In this document: positions 10,746-21,224 of the stretch, in pieces
How the letters are laid out: each line of letters starts with the position of its first letter
Numbering within the stretch: position 1 is the stretch's first letter
NCBI GenBank assembly: GCA_930367215.1
Contig: OV884056.1
Location: 321,252,709-321,316,708 of the forward strand
Direction of reading: 5' to 3'
Length of the DNA: 64,000 nt
From: Pollenia angustigena
Lineage: Eukaryota > Arthropoda > Insecta > Diptera > Polleniidae
Position numbers and translations under genes: made by a program
Notes under the pieces: model-generated
Told to the model about the DNA's origin: nothing
The model's database searches: none
The model's input: only the letters and a program-made list of their open reading frames with translations

Positions 10746-12104
10746 GAAACATATGCAAAACGAGGATTAATTCAGGGAAGCCTGTAATTTATGACAACAA
10801 TTTTTTTATTCTGTGTATATTGATTAATAAGAAAAACTTTTGTTGTAAAATTTTAGTGGACATTTAATTTTGTTTTATTAAATAAATTAAAAACTTAAAA
10901 AATCAATGTAATTTTTTCGAACAAAATATTTTTTTTTTTTTTTGAAACAAGGAATATTCATTGCTAAAATATGGAATTAAAAATCATCTTCATAATTATC
11001 TACACCTTCATCGAAATCATAATCTTCATGTCATCATCATCAACATCGGAAATATTTAGCAGAATAAGCAGATCAAGTGCTATTTGTAGCAAATTTAAAT
11101 TATGTAGTTTTTTATAATAATTTTTTAAATCTGCTGTAGCTTTTTCATTTTAGTAACAATCTATGTATTGTTGAGCGCAAAATTTTCATATTAAAATAAT
11201 CTAATGTCGTATTCAGTAAAACATTAACATTTTGAAATCATTGGCTTAAAAAAATAACTTGAAAAGAGCAAAATTGAACAAAATCATAAAATTTTCAATG
11301 AAGCTTGAACTTTTGTCCCCTGTAACTCTGTCATTTCTTGACCAAACTTCACTAGCAATCCATGGTTATTTTCAAAAAAAGAAATACATAATCCGTTTAA
11401 AATTTATGAAGATATTTGCATTTCACTCACATCATCTTTTTTAAAATGACAATGACGGTTATTTTGGAATATCTCAAAAACTGTTCTATTTTTAAAGATT
11501 AGTTGTCAGATTTATTTGGTCACGACTTTGTTGAAATTTTGTGACGTAGTGTAATTATTTAAACGAAACAAAACAGAAATAACAAGTTAATGTGTTTCAC
11601 AAAATGTACAATATTTTCAAATGGGGCAAAAACGGGCATGATTTTTTTTTTTAATATGCAAGTTTAAATACCATATTTTAAGAATTTATAAAAAGTTTTG
11701 CCCAAGAATTCCCACAAACATTTTGAAAATCAACATTTCCTTAAAAAAACTAAACTAAACTAATGTTTTTGACCAATTTAAAAAAACAATTAAAAATACT
11801 TCTTCAATATTTTTCTTTACAAAAATGTATTAATAAATTAGTTAAATACCAGAAGTTTATGGATCCATTTAAAAAAATAGTGTTTTCTAAGAAACAATTC
11901 TCTCAAATCGAAATTAAAATATCTTGATTTTCACTTTTTAACAAATATTTCCAAATTATAAAATATTATTCAACTTTGGCAGCGTATAACAAAAAAAGTA
12001 AACAACAATTTTTACAGTTATTCGTGTTGAATTTTATCTACTTTTATATGTTACCAAATACTTATACGAAAAACTAACTTTATTTTTGAATTAATCTTTG
12101 TTTT
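10746..12104. other. Unannotated AT-rich tract
   Basis: No recognisable domain was found. A CATCAT-rich piece (10,985-11,050) would encode Asp/Glu-rich sequence on the minus strand but has stops on both sides. Frame 11,259-11,444 has no supporting motif. Confidence 0.4.
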
Positions 12105-13128
12105 TGGTACTGTTCACCCATCTGTGCGACATTTCGAATATTTTAGGAGTAATATCTGTATGATGTCTATTAATTATTATAATCTTTATAAAAACAGACA
12201 TCAGCATTAAAATTGGTTGCGGTTTAAACCTATATTAAATTATTGATCGACAATCAGAAAGTTTAATGGTTTTTTTTAGCAATTTTAAATAGCTTGAGTA
12301 AAATATCATGATTCGTAACAGTTTAAGCTGAACTTAAATGATATTCAGGAGGGCAATTTATATTGGAGCCATGGTAAGCTATGAACCAATCATCCCAAAA
12401 CTCTGAACATAAATTTCAATACAGCGGTGCAATGAGTTTTAGCGTTTGCAGTGAATTTCAGCTAAAATGGGATCTTAGGTAAATTATGGACCGTATATCA
12501 CAAAATTGCATTACATTTTTTCTGGCCATATGAAGCTAAGCTGGCAGAAAGTTGACCGCAATACATATATGTATATGTTTTTGACGTTTTTAATTATTTT
12601 ACCAGAGTGGGCTTTATGTGGGGCCTACGGTAAATTATGGACCAATCTTCACGAAATTTTACAGTGTCATTTCTAGTTCTATAAAACTGTGACGTACCAA
12701 TTTCTATTATGATAGCATTGTTAATTACAGTTATGTACGCCATAACTGTTTTCCGGTAGTAGGGTTTACATGGGGCTTAGGGTAAATTATGGACCGCTCT
12801 TCACGAAACTTCACACTGCACAGAAAAAATTATTTTTCCAATTCAAACAAAAAATTTGTAGAATCAAACAATTTTTTGTCTGAAATCGGTCCTATAAACA
12901 AATTTGCATATTCAAACAATTAATTTGCATTTTGTTTATTGAAAAAAACACTGATTTTTTCAAACAAATAATTTAACTGAATCAAACAAAAAGTTTACTG
13001 AAATTCATATACTAAATTTCAAAATAAAAAAAAAAGTTTTTGCACAGGCAATAACGCGCACACAAGTAAGCACTGTATGAGAAGATGACGGCAGAGCAGA
13101 GCCGCCGGCTGGCTTTGAGTCACATTTT

Positions 13129-13870
13129 TATACCCACACCACAATAGTGGAGAGGGTATTATGCATTTGTGCTGATGTGTGTAACGCCTTAAAATATTGG
13201 TCCTAGACCCAGTAAAGTGTACCGATCGACTCAGAATCACTTTCTGAGTCGAACTAACGATGTCCGTCCGGCTGGCTGGCAGGAAGGCTGGCTGGCAGGA
13301 AGGCTGGCTGGCTGGCTGGCTGGCTGGCCATGTAACCTTGTGCGCAAAGTACAGGTCGCAATTGTAGAGATAATTTGATCAAATTTGGGACATAGGTTTT
13401 TACTGACACAAGGACCAAGCCTATTGAAAATGGGCCGAATCGTAGGACCACGAGGGAAGATAGAGGGAAATTTCTTTCTCTCAGAAACTATCAAACCGAT
13501 TTCAATGAAATTTAAAACATATATAGAACCATATCTTTATGGGCACAAAAGGGATGCATTTTTTAAAAAAACGGACCACGAGGGGAGATAGGGCCAATTT
13601 CACCCTCTCAAACCGATTTTAATGAAATTCAAAACATAGATAGATCCATATCTATATGGACACAAAAGCTATACAGTTTTTCAAAAAAAGGACCACAAGG
13701 GGAGGTAGGGGGCAATTTAGCCTCTCACAAACTTTTAAACCGATTTTAATGACTTTTATAAACATAGATAAATCCATATTTATATGGACATATAAGCATG
13801 ATGTGTTTTTTAATACTGTGGTGTAGGGTATCATATGGTCGGGCTTGACCGACTATACTTTCTTACTTGT
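13129..13870 (+). mobile_element. Type B TATACCC repeat, complete copy
   Basis: It starts TATACCCACACCACAATAGT, then GGAGAGGGTATTATGCATTT, GACTCAGAATCAC and a GGCTGGCT microsatellite. Roughly 110-120-bp repeated blocks in the middle carry ACCACGAGGGGAG / CAAACCGATTTTAATGA. It ends GTGGTGTAGGGTATCATATG, then the hairpin GGTCGGGCTTGACCGAC and TTTCTTACTTGTTTTT. It is nested in the CACAG element, which is nested in A3. The frames 13,019-13,834 on either strand are not supported as genes. Confidence 0.78.
13262..13330. repeat. GGCT/GGCA microsatellite inside type B
   Basis: Repeated GGCTGGCT and GGCAGGAAGGCTG units occupy this stretch, at the position where type A has CCGTCTGT repeats. On the minus strand it yields a spurious Pro-Ala-Ser-Gln repeat frame. 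Confidence 0.9.
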
Positions 13871-15165
13871 TTTTGTTGGAATAATTTTTGAAGGAAGTCT
13901 TATTTATACACACAACACAAAGTTTTTCTTTATCACTCTCTGTTGCTGTAATGTAACCAAAAACGGCAGCAGACCGACTCGATATGTTTAACGCCATCAT
14001 TCTATTTTTGTATTTGATGTATTTAACCAAACTGTTTTAAAAAATTGAATACGGGATTTTGTTTCTTGTAATGTTGTTTCTGCTATTGTATTTCTTATAG
14101 TTGCACTTTTTTAAAGCGTCAAAAAATAGACTGTGTGTGTTTTTTTTTTGTTGTTTTTCTTATATTTAACATAAAGAAGTGTTGCTTACGATCAAATAAA
14201 AAAATGCAAAAAGACGACAACATTAAAGAGCGTTAAATATTTCATACAAAATTATGAAAACTTGACACCAATAAAGCGTTTATTATATTTTTGAAGAGTT
14301 GTCCACATTTTTGTTGGTTAAATAAAAATCAAACAAAAATATTGATTGAATCAGTAAAAAAATTTATAGAAATTAAAAAAATTTTCAAACAAGCGTTTGT
14401 TTGAAAATAATTCGGCAATAATTTTTTCTGTGTGTCATTTCTAGTCCTATGAAACTGTGACGAGCCAAATTTTATTATAATAGCATTGTTAATAAGGGTT
14501 TTAGGCGTTCTATACTGTTTTCCGGGGGTAGGGTTTATATGGGGCCTATGGTAAATTATGAACTGATCTTCACGAAACTTTACAGTCTTATTTTTAGTCC
14601 TATTAAACTGAGATGTACTAAATTTTGCTATGATAACATTATTTTTTATGGTTTAAGGCGTACTAAACTGTTTTCCGGGAGTAGGGCTTTTATGGGGTCT
14701 AGGGTAAATTATGGACGGATCTTCGCGAAATTTTACAGCGTGATTTTTAGTCAAATAACACGAATTTTTTTAAAATCTTATATCATTCTTTGCATTATTC
14801 CACCATTTATGTTAGTTTTTGTAACAAAATTATCAATTTAATTTAGGTGGTGGTTCCACATTTTGATTCATAGTTCCGATCTTACTGAACCGATTTAGCT
14901 GGATTTCAATCCCAAATTGCTTAGGATAACTACAAGCAATTTAACAACAAGTTTGTTTATTTCTTTTTTGTTTTTCGAAAGTGAGCGTGTTTTCAACAGA
15001 GGGACAGACGGAAAGACAGATGGACATGGCTAAATCGACTTAGAATTACTCAAGGACCCAGAATATATACACTTTATGGGGTCTGAGATGAATAATAAAA
15101 AAGTTCCTCACGGAATGACAAACTTAGTATACCCTCTTCACATCTAATTGTGGTACAGGGTATAA

Positions 15166-16001
15166 AAATGGAAACTCTATCAAAAAAATTTATTTCTATG
15201 TATGTTGGTAGCAGTACTTAGCATAAGATTTTTTTACATTTTTTTAGGGACCAGCACTCGAAATGGCCTTTACAAATGTCTTATATTGTGTTGGAGCTAG
15301 GACAATAGTCTATGGGAAGGAGGAAAGAAGGAAAGAAGGAACTTATTCATGTTGAAAGTGATTGGGAAGACTTCAGCTGGAAGGTTGTTTTACATACGAA
15401 CAGTATGGCCAAAATTCGAATTTTCCCTGTAAAGAGTTGCACATCCACTGGCCAATCTAATACAAAAGGATGGGTATGCAAATTCTTCATGCATTTGCAT
15501 ATAAAAACTCGCCCTGTATAAATATCTTCATACAATTTTTGGAAAATTCATACAAATTTATACATACGAAAAATTTGTTAATGCAAAGTGTAAGGATTTA
15601 TAAAAGAACCCCCTTAATTTTCAAAACTGAAAAAAAAAACGAAACTAGACTAAACCTGAACAAATTAAATAAATCAATCACGTGCTGATTTTATTACTAT
15701 GTATAAAATATCAGTAGTGGATCCAGGTGGGTAAAGAAAACACCCCTCCCCAAAATAATAAAAATATTTGCCAATATTGAACTTTTTTTTTTAATACACA
15801 AATTTTTTGCCAAATCTAAATATGTGACATCTATGTATATCCGAAGAGCAAATGTTTGACTTGAAAGTGCGTGCGGTTGAAGTTGTTTGGATATAAACTT
15901 TTTTTGTTGAAAAAAAAACACATAACAACAGTTTTCCAATTCGGGTAGCTTAATGGTTTTACAATAATTTTTTTGCCAAAAATAATTAATATTTTTTATT
16001 C
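15166..16001. other. Mostly unannotated tract with one repeat fragment
   Basis: 15,310-15,345 is a GAAG-rich simple repeat. 15,708-15,900 (GTGGATCCAGGTGGG ... GTTTGACTTGAAAGTGCGTG) resembles 43,676-43,996. The remainder has no recognisable content. Confidence 0.45.
15708..15900 (+). repeat. Dispersed repeat with hAT-like GTGGATCCAGG start
   Basis: AGTAGTGGATCCAGGTGGG followed by C-rich sequence, and later ATGTATATCCGAAGAGCAAA then TTTGACTTGAAAGTGCGTGC, parallel 43,676-43,996 in order. Many hAT-type elements begin CAGTGGCGGATCCAGG, so this is probably a decayed hAT-like end. Family assignment is tentative. Confidence 0.45.
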
Positions 16002-16358
16002 AACACCACAAGTGGTGAATGACGGTAGACAAAGTTTGTCATTCTGTGTGAAACTTCTTTATTATTCATCTCAGTCCCCATAAAGTATATATATTTCGGC
16101 ACCTTGAGTAATTCTAATTCGATTAAGCCATGTCCGTCTGTTGAAAACACGCTCTTTCGAAAAACTCAAAAGAAAAGATCAAAGTGGCTTTCTAGTTATC
16201 GTAAGGCGTTTGGGATTGAAATCCAGCAAAATCGGTTCAGTAAAATGAGAGTTATAAGTCCACATGTGCAACCACTATACCAATAAATTGATAATTTTGT
16301 TACAAAAAGTTACATAAATGGTGGTATAATGCACGGATTGATATAAGATTTGGCACAA
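16002..16358 (+). mobile_element. Type A repeat copy A4, 5' part
   Basis: It carries the leader (GTTTGTCATTCTGTGTGAAA, GTTGAAAACACGCTC) and continues to ATAAGATTTGGCACAA. It stops exactly where CCCAGCAAAAACTTT begins. The expected continuation (AATTCGTTCTACTG ...) is found at 38,157, so the element is split by the 21.8-kb block. Confidence 0.85.
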
Positions 16359-16804
16359 CCCAGCAAAAACTTTACTTACAATCCAAATTTTAATGACTTC
16401 CTAAATTCATTAATTTGTAGCTTTATTCGCCACTTTTTAGATTATTAGTTATATATTAAATAATAACTTTATAATTTTATCTTACATATGTAAGTCATAA
16501 TGATACATTACAACAAATACTTTAATATGTATAATGATTTAAATAAGTTAAATATTATACGATTTTAAATAATTATTTAAATCAATTTGCAATACTTAAA
16601 TTGCGTAAATATTTGTTAGATATTCGGTAATACTATAAAATTTTAAGAATATTTTCGATGTGAGTGTTAGCGCTGTGAAAGATTTTTGTACACTTTTTCA
16701 ACAAAAATTCCATAAGATTTCTCATGCATAAAAGAGCAATTTTAGTTAGTGTGTTTTAACCTTTTTAAAAGTTTATTTGCAACTACTTATTTTTTGTTTC
16801 TATT

Positions 16805-17110
16805 TGTAAAATATTTAATATTTTAATTAGGCTTAAGTTTATCAAATTTAATTTTCATTAAATTATTTTTATGAAGAAAGGAATTTTACAACACGAAAAT
16901 CAATTAAAATTGTTATTGATAATTTTTCATTCTTGACTGCAGCTGGGGCTCTAACCCGGGCTTTTACGGACACCTGTCCCTTACATGTTTCGATTGCAAC
17001 CACTCACTCTCTTCAGAGGGATTTGCCGTTTAACATCACAGCAATCTTTAAACCAAATTAAAATATTAAAATTTGGATTAAAAACCATAAATATTTCAGC
17101 AAAATAACCA
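16805..17110 (-). repeat. Decayed half-unit of palindrome B (tRNA-like B box)
   Basis: GGCTTAAGTTTATCAAATTT, ATGAAGAAAGGAATTTTACA, a degenerate GGGCTCTAACCC and GCAACCACTCACTCT match the arms at 18,230 and 37,190 in order. It is a diverged single arm lacking the inner portion. Confidence 0.65.
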
Positions 17111-17274
17111 CAATACTAATTATTTTAAATATTTTTATAAAACTTTTAAGTATAAGAAAGATATTATTTTTTAGGTTATAATTGGCCAAATTATAAATCA
17201 TCGCGAACAAAAATAAGTACTTTTTCTAGTAGAAAAATATAAAGTCTTCTCGTCAAACTCTCATTATTTTTCTG

Positions 17275-17440
17275 TGTGATGTGAGCGGTGAGTGAAAAAA
17301 TGTTTGTTAGAGATTTTGACGTAAATCAAAATCTCAACTTCGCTTCGCGATGGACAGTGGCACGCTGGTGTTTGGGCTGAAGCTCGCCGGAAATGGGGGG
17401 TTCGTGTCCATCTGCTCACACATACACAATTAAACCCGTG
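17275..17440 (-). repeat. 166-bp GC-rich module, left outer arm copy
   Basis: The module reads (on its own strand) CACGGGTTTAATTGTG ... CCATCGCGAAGCGAAGTTG ... CACCGCTCACATCACA. It forms the outermost part of both palindrome arms and recurs at 37,958-38,123. Ending in CA next to a primer site at 20,779, it looks like the 3' tip of an LTR. Confidence 0.7.
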
Positions 17441-18217
17441 CCAGAAAAATTAAGTTGTTAAAAAAAAACAGAAGCGATATAAAACAAAGAACATTAACAA
17501 AAACGACCGTCGATTGATGATTAGAAAAAGTTTACGCTATTCTCGACATGACCGAGCTCGAGTCTTCAGGACCAGATGGTTCTGTCATGGACAGGCTGCC
17601 CACCCCATATGGCATTTTTACTGCCATCCGTGGCACTACTCAATGCCTGAGAAAAAAAATGTTTGGAGTACTGCCCCAAATCGTTACTCACCTTTTCACT
17701 ATACGCGTGTTACCTTTCAACCATCTTTAATTAATTCAAAACATTTTCATTTGTTTTCTATAATTCAAAATAAATTTACAATAAATGTTTATTTCGTATT
17801 ACTCTACTAAACTCTAACAGAAGTTACAATAAAATAATATCAAGGTCTACAATAATAAGAATTTACAAATAAAATATTATATTTAACAGAAATACTTTTT
17901 CTTTACTTATTTTATGAATTACAAACAAAATGAAATTATATTTAAGTGAAGGTTACTTAAGGTAACTAGTTATTTGTCGTATTATTTATTTCAATATTGA
18001 TTCGTTACGTCAGGTGTTTGAATGATAAATCCGGTAGTTCCAAAGATTTCCCTTTTTATTTATTTAAATATTCAAGAATAGATCCGGTTATAAAGGACAC
18101 ATTACATGTAACAAAGTTCTGACGCACTTCGAGTTTAACTTCAGAATTTTAAATTAACAACTAGTGTTTAAGTTGGAATTTCCTTAAATTCAGTTTACCT
18201 ATTTAGATATAGTTTAA

Positions 18218-19200
18218 GTCTTTTTAATCCAAATTTTTAATATTTTTAATTAGGCTTAAGTTCATTAAATTTAATTTTCATTAAATTATTTTTATGAAGA
18301 AAGGAATTTTACAACATGAAAATTAATTAAAATTTTATTGATAATTTTTCATTCTTGACTCAATCTGGGCTCGAACCCAGGTGTTTACGGACAGGTTACC
18401 CTGACATGTTTCGATTGCAACCACTCAATCTCCTCAGAGGGCTTGCCGTTTAACACTCGCAGCCATCGACGACTGCTGACGTCATTAGTCAAACATCAAT
18501 CCTTAAACCAAATTGTATTCAACCTTTGGTAGATCGAAATTTGCTTTGAATGATTATCTATTTTAATTCATTTTAACATGTTATTCCTTTACTTCTGTTT
18601 TTTCGTACTTTTGTCAAGAATTCTTCTTGAAGTTCAAAGTACATATTTTTTGTTTTTTCACTTTTTGTCTTTCTTATTCTTGTTGACCTTTTCAGCACAA
18701 CTTGAAGGACAAATGCAAACATAGAGCTCGTGCCTTAGCTTTAACAATTATTAGTATTGTGGTTATTTTATTGAACTATTTATGGTTTTTAATCCAAATT
18801 TTTTTTTAATAATTGTTAAAGCTAAGGCACGAGCTCTGTGTTTGCATTTGTCCTTCAAGTTGTGCTGAAAAGGTCAACAAGAATAAGAAAGACAAAAAGT
18901 GAAAAAACAAAAAATATGTACTTTAAGGATTGATGTTTGACTAATGACGTCAGCAGTCGTCGATGGCTGCGAGTGTTAAACGGCAAGCCCTCTGAGGAGA
19001 TTGAGTGGTTGCAATCGAAACATGTCAGGGTAACCTGTCCGTAAACACCTGGGTTCGAGCCCAGATTGAGTCAAGAATGAAAAATTATCAATAAAATTTT
19101 AATTAATTTTCATGTTGTAAAATTCCTTTCTTCATAAAAATAATTTAATGAAAATTAAATTTAAAAATATTAAAAATTTGGATTAAAAACCATAAATAGT
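18218..19200. repeat. Inner palindrome B
   Basis: The left arm (18,218-18,760) contains GGGCTCGAACCC, GCAGCCATCGACGACTGCTG and CAACTTGAAGGACAAATGC. The right arm (18,806-19,200) is its inverse and lacks about 140 bases of the left arm. The spacer is about 50 bases. Related copies are at 16,805, 37,187 and 39,270. Each arm carries a tRNA-like segment. Confidence 0.8.
18990..19070 (+). repeat. tRNA-like (SINE-like) segment in palindrome B
   Basis: GATTGAGTGGTTG (18,999) resembles a type II tRNA A box. GGGTTCGAGCCC (19,051-19,062) is a strong B box with a paired T arm, CTGGG / CCCAG. The spacing of about 50 bases would fit a Ser/Leu-type ancestor. Inverted copies with the same boxes are at 18,367-18,430 and 37,324-37,385 (minus). 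No good acceptor stem exists, so it is not a functional tRNA gene. Confidence 0.45.
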
Positions 19201-19204
19201 TCAA

Positions 19205-19843
19205 TAAAATAACCACAATACTATTTATAGTTTAAATCTTTAACTTTGGTTTAAATATTTAAATTTAGTTTATATAACTTTGACTTTAGCTTAATTATTT
19301 AAATATTCGGAATTCAACTTTCATTTTTAACCAAAAATTTCATTTAATGGCTTTCAAATAAGATCCAGTGCCCTAAATACAAATCTAGTTAATTCATTCA
19401 AAATCAAGAATTTACCAAATTATTATAATTTAAGCCACGTATTTAAAATCAATTTCAATATTTGAATTTTTTTTTTTTTTTAAGCTCGAAGATTTAAGTT
19501 TAGAAAAAACCGTTTAATTTTAGCTTAAGTCTGGGGTTTTTTTTCTTTTCTCTTCCTTTACATCTAGAACTTCGAATTCAGATTCAGTTTCAAGTATCTT
19601 AATTTAAATACAGCTCAAATATTGAAATTGATTTTAAATACGTGGCTTAAATTATAATAATTTGGTAAATTCTTGATTTTGAATGAATTAACTAGATTTG
19701 TATTTAGGGCACTGGATCTTATTTGAAAGCCATTAAATGAAATTTTTGGTTAAAAATGAAAGTTGAATTCCGAATATTTAAATAATTAAGCTAAAGTCAA
19801 AGTTATATAAACTAAATTTAAATATTTAAACCAAAGTTAAAGA
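19205..19843. repeat. Inner palindrome C
   Basis: TTAAATCTTTAACTTTGG ... AATTTAAGCCACGTATTTAA on the left is matched by TTAAATACGTGGCTTAAATT ... CCAAAGTTAAAGATTTAA on the right, centred near 19,530. Arms are about 260 bases and nearly identical. The loop contains TC-rich sequence. Confidence 0.85.
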
Positions 19844-20609
19844 TTTAAACTATATCTAAATAGGTAAACTGAATTTAAGGAAATTCAAACTTAAACACTA
19901 GTTGTTAATTTAAAATTCTGAAGTTAAACTCGAAGTGCGTCAGAACTTTGTTTCATGTAATGTGTCCTTTATTACCGGATCTATTCTTGAATATTTAAAT
20001 AAATAAAAAGGGAAAACTTTGGAACTACCGGATTTATCATTCAAACACCTGACGTAACGAATCAATATTGAAATAAATAATACGACAAATAACTAGTTAC
20101 CTTAAGTAACCTTCACTTAAATATAATTTCATTTTGTTTGTAATTCATAAAATAAGTAAAGAAAAAGTATTTCTGTTAAATATAATATTTTATTTGTAAA
20201 TTCTTATTATTGTAGACCTTGATATTATTTTATTGTAACTTCTGTTAGAGTTTAGTAGAGTAATACGAAATAAACATTTATTGTAAATTTTTTTTGAATT
20301 ATAGAAAACAAATGAAAATGTTTTGAATTAATTAAAGATGGTTGAAAGGTAACACGGTGAGTAACGATTTGGGGCAGTACTCCAAACATTTTTTTCCTCA
20401 GGCATTGAGTAGTGCCACGGATGGCAGTAAAAATGCCATATGGGGTGGGCAGCCTGTCCAGGACAGAACCATCTGGTCCTGAAGACTCGAGCTCGGTCAT
20501 GTCGAGAATAGCGTAAACTTTTTCTAATCATCAATCGACGGTCGTTTTTGTTAATGTTCTTTGTTTTATATCGCTTCGGTTTTTTTTTTTAACAACTTAA
20601 TTTTTCTGG

Positions 20610-20773
20610 CACGGGTTTAATTGTGTATGTGTGAGCAGATGGACACGAACCCCCCATTTCCGGCGAGCTTCAGCCAAAACACCAGCGTGCCACTGTCCAT
20701 CGCGAAGCGAAGTTGAAATTTATCTACGTCAAAATCTCTCACAAACATTTTTTCACTCACCGCTCACATCACA
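20610..20773 (+). repeat. 166-bp GC-rich module, right outer arm copy, candidate LTR 3' end
   Basis: The same module as at 17,275 and 37,958, here in plus orientation. It ends CTCACATCACA and is followed by CAAAA and then the primer binding site. In an LTR retrotransposon the 5' LTR ends with CA just before the PBS, so the right palindrome arm may be all or part of a 5' LTR. This is an inference; no direct-repeat 3' LTR partner of full length was found. Confidence 0.5.
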
Positions 20774-20778
20774 CAAAA

Positions 20779-20796
20779 TGGCGCCCAACGTGGGGC
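20779..20796 (+). other. Primer binding site complementary to tRNA-Lys 3' end
   Basis: TGGCGCCCAACGTGGGGC is the PBS known to pair with tRNA-Lys1,2 in several retroviruses, and such sites are used by insect gypsy-type elements. It follows the CA-ended module by 5 bases and precedes a gag-like start by 180 bases. Confidence 0.85.
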
Positions 20797-20976
20797 CCGA
20801 AAGTTAGTTAACCCGTTGGGTTAAAGAAATTTAGCCTGAAGGTGTTTTAATTCATCTTTGCTGGCTTCCACACCTTTGAACATTTCAGGTTAAAATGTTT
20901 TATCCAATAACTTTTTTTTCATATTTTTTGACGATTGTCCTAGAAGGTGTCAAGCAAACACCAAGCCTGAGTAGCA

Positions 20977-21220
20977 ATGGCTTCCGATATAAGAGACGAG
21001 ACTGAGGGAGTCGATTGGATTGAATCAACTCGAGTCCATAATGAAAGACTTGATACGTAGGCTATACAGCTAGGTGATCATAAGTTTTCATTACTGGATG
21101 AGAGGAGAGGAAAATCCAGGAGATTCACTCTATGTCGTTTTGTCTTGTGTTTTCGTTTACAGTTGATTGATGATAGAAAACTTGTTGGTAACAACACTTT
21201 ACGCACTATATGTACGTGAA
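20977..21220 (+). pseudogene. gag: Gag N-terminal fragment of the gypsy element
   Basis: The ATG at 20,977 opens MASDIRDETEGVDWIESTRV and an internal stop follows at codon 28 (21,058). The same frame then continues about 50 codons to a TGA. Position about 180 bases after the PBS fits a gag start. I recognise no domain, so the call rests on position. Beyond 21,220 the sequence is AT-rich and without gag character. Confidence 0.45.
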
Positions 21221-21224
21221 AATT

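Larger units (their letters stand above)
12819..14432. mobile_element. CACAG-ended TIR element inserted in A3
   Basis: The ends are CACAGAAAAAATTATTTTT and, inverted, AATAATTTTTTCTGTG. TG occurs immediately outside both ends (12,817-12,818 and 14,433-14,434), and removing one copy restores the type A monomer. The left interior is rich in CAAACAA motifs. No transposase was seen, and a type B repeat is nested inside. It belongs with the other CAC-A/T-G/C-AAAA ended elements in this window. Confidence 0.72.
12105..15165 (-). mobile_element. Type A repeat copy A3, split by a nested insertion
   Basis: On the minus strand the 5' end is at 15,165 (TATACCCTGTACCACAATTA), with the leader to 14,830, monomers at 14,434-14,760 and again at 12,600-12,818, then the unique 3' zone to 12,110. 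The terminal hairpin is lost. A 1,614-bp TIR element (12,819-14,432) separates the two halves. Frames such as 14,539-14,841 are products of the 153-bp period. Confidence 0.82.
17275..20773. repeat. Compound 3.5-kb palindrome (outer arms plus two inner palindromes)
   Basis: The outer arm at 17,275-18,215 is repeated inverted at 19,843-20,773; for example GACATGACCGAGCTCGAG near 17,545 recurs inverted near 20,500. Between the arms lie palindrome B (about 18,218-19,200) and palindrome C (about 19,205-19,843). Differences between the arms are few (small indels, scattered substitutions), so the structure is fairly recent or kept similar by conversion. The right outer edge is followed within 5 bases by an LTR-retrotransposon primer binding site. 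The frames at 17,514-17,810 and 20,252-20,534 are mirror copies without recognisable domains. Confidence 0.85.

Noticed and set aside
13237..13494. Repeat protein frame rich in Gln-Pro-Ala-Ser
   Set aside because: It is the translation of the GGCTGGCT microsatellite inside a type B repeat.
17514..17810. Frames in the palindrome arms, mirrored at 20,252-20,534
   Set aside because: They exist twice because the DNA is an inverted repeat; no domain is recognisable, and the two arms differ by frame-changing indels.
18990..19070. Functional tRNA gene
   Set aside because: Only the B box and T arm are convincing; acceptor and anticodon stems do not pair.
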